A DNA stretch of 64,000 nucleotides from Coturnix japonica (lineage: Eukaryota > Chordata > Aves > Galliformes > Phasianidae), in assembly GCF_001577835.2 (NCBI RefSeq), contig NC_029520.1, positions 45,852,093 through 45,916,092 on the forward strand. Direction: 5' to 3'. Position numbers and translations under genes: made by a program. The notes beneath the pieces were generated by a model. The model was not told where the DNA came from, ran no database searches, and worked only from the letters and a program-made list of their open reading frames with translations. Positions 62,641 to 64,000 of this stretch are shown in pieces (the stretch's first letter is position 1; the number at the start of each line of letters is the position of its first letter).

Positions 62641-64000
62641 CTGTAAAAAACAGAAAGAAAGTATTAGGCATTGCGTGGTTGGCAGCAGATTAAATATCAA
62701 ATCAATGCAGTTATAACTAAGGGGTACTAATGAGAACTGGGTGATAAAAAGTGCTTTGGGGGTGTGAGGGCTTCTTTGTTCTGAAGCTACTGCACGTTCT
62801 TAGGTGGCTTCTGAGAAATAAAAGCAGCACCAGCAGGATGCCAAGGGCTGACCTGTTACTGTAAACAGGAGCAGATTGCTGCTCTGCAAATAACTCGGTT
62901 CTTTTAGTTCAAGATCCCCTGCTAGGAAATTCCTTTATGGAAATACAGGAGTTCCCTGTCGAGCCCCTGAATGAGCTTATTTCATGCTCTCTGTCCATTA
63001 GGTGGCCTTCCATTCCTGGACTTTTGTGACAGCAGTGTTACATTTGGCTGAGAGCTGCAGAAATGCTTTGCCTGAAGTTGACACCTTCAAGGCTTTTTCC
63101 CCATTTTAATGTCGTATAAATGTAGGAATTAAAAGCCTTCCTAAGTATCTTCTCAGGCCAAAGCTTAAGGCTGCCTAATAAAGCCACCACACTTAAATTG
63201 CTGAGCACTGAGACAATGACCACAGATCCTACTTCATGGAGAAGTAAAAACTGAAGGCAAGCTGTAATTCAGCACTTACCCCAAGCAGGTTTTTAGGCAC
63301 GTAGCCTTCTTTATCGTTGAGGCGGGCCCACCACCACTCTGTTTCATTGTCATCCTTGCGCCTTAGAATAGTAATGGCATCGCCCTCATGGAATGACAGC
63401 TCATCGTTATTCTGGGCTTCGTAATCCCACAGTGCATACACCACTCCTTTGTTCATCACTCCCAACTTTTCCTGCACTCCTGTTAACAAGAAGCGAGACA
63501 GCACATGAGATGGTAAAACCATCTATTTTTCCCCCTGAGACTTTTGGTGTAGCTCAAATATTGGTCTCGTTATTAACATTTCATAAACGATTTTCAGCAA
63601 TAGAAACTTGATAATCTTACTTGTATTCAAAGGAGGACAAAAACTTCACAACTGTTTGAGCTAACAATTAACAATTGTGGAGTTAGGAGGAATCTGCAAG
63701 TCAAGAAGGAAAGGACTACAAGCAACATGAGAACCAAAAGATATCTATGATTTTATCATGTTGAAAGAGCAGGTGCAGGGCAACATTCTTAAGTCTGGAG
63801 CCCAAGCAGATGTTTCCTTTAGAGCAGAGTGCCAGAAAAGGGAAGAATTTTAGGAGAGAGAAAACCTGTTTGTAACGAAGCGTCGTAGCTTACCGTACAA
63901 GAACTGAGAGCACTGAATGTAGCCGTCTTCCATTTCCTCACACTTGTCTGCAGCTGTCTGCATGTCACTTATAGTTGAAGCAAAAATAGCTGCCCCAGAT
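62599..64000 (-). CDS. PPP1R13B: PPP1R13B (ASPP1), last three coding exons, partial gene
   Basis: ASPP1 binds p53 family members and PP1 and steers p53 towards apoptotic targets. Here are the residues after the ankyrin repeats and the C-terminal SH3 domain: [70 protein letters not shown] and the end [25 protein letters not shown] and YVPKNLLG are SH3 core motifs. LGVMNKG and [11 protein letters not shown] point to ASPP1, not ASPP2 (which has MGIMNKG). The rest of the gene, including the start, lies to the right. The 3' end faces that of ZFYVE21. Confidence 0.95.
63280..63479 (-). CDS. PPP1R13B: PPP1R13B penultimate exon (SH3 domain)
   Basis: [20 protein letters not shown] to [10 protein letters not shown], phase 0 at the end. 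Acceptor TTAACAG, donor GTAAGT. Confidence 0.96.
63894..64000 (-). CDS. PPP1R13B: PPP1R13B third-last exon (cut by the window edge)
   Basis: [35 protein letters not shown] plus one base; donor GTAAGC. The 5' part of the exon continues beyond 64000. Confidence 0.94.

Overview
The window is vertebrate nuclear DNA from a bird, most likely a galliform such as chicken. Short exons lie in AT-rich introns, and the only interspersed repeats I can name are several CR1 LINE fragments ending in the ATTCTGTG-type octamers typical of bird CR1. The gene order COA8, KLC1, XRCC3, ZFYVE21, PPP1R13B matches the block I know from human 14q32. I found no bacterial operon, CRISPR array, retrovirus or Polinton-like element.

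Layout: 1-390 holds the last coding exon and 3'UTR of COA8 (+). About 390-11460 is gene-poor spacer, closed by a minus-oriented CR1 (11461-11990). A CpG island at about 12060-12660 is the KLC1 promoter with noncoding exon 1. An 11.4 kb intron follows, then the ATG exon at 23661. KLC1 (+) runs through exons 2-16 to a stop at 44951: coiled coil, LFP-acidic linker, TPR domain, then an alternatively spliced tail. A long 3'UTR or spacer (44952-49156) leads to XRCC3 (-, 53963 to 49743), which meets KLC1 tail to tail. XRCC3 and ZFYVE21 (+, 54523-59913) start 559 bp apart from a shared GC-rich promoter with one direct and three inverted CCAAT boxes, an ETS site and a run of 24 C. PPP1R13B (-) enters from the right with its last three exons (64000 to 62599), tail to tail with ZFYVE21.

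The genes are housekeeping or neuronal genes without a common pathway: mitochondrial COX assembly (COA8), kinesin-1 cargo binding (KLC1), homologous-recombination repair (XRCC3), endosome or focal-adhesion regulation (ZFYVE21) and p53 co-regulation (PPP1R13B). Exon joins were checked by reading phase. KLC1 as joined codes for 637 aa, XRCC3 for 342 aa and ZFYVE21 for 232 aa.

Most interesting points: two GC-AG introns (KLC1 intron 12, ZFYVE21 intron 3); a 153-bp XRCC3 intron that is stop-free and a multiple of three, so its retention would add 51 residues; three exon-like segments near the KLC1 3' end (36012-36070, 36618-36631 and 45878-46059) that could code for undescribed tails; and the CCAAT/ETS/YY1 layout of the shared promoter. 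I see no wholly new multi-gene system.
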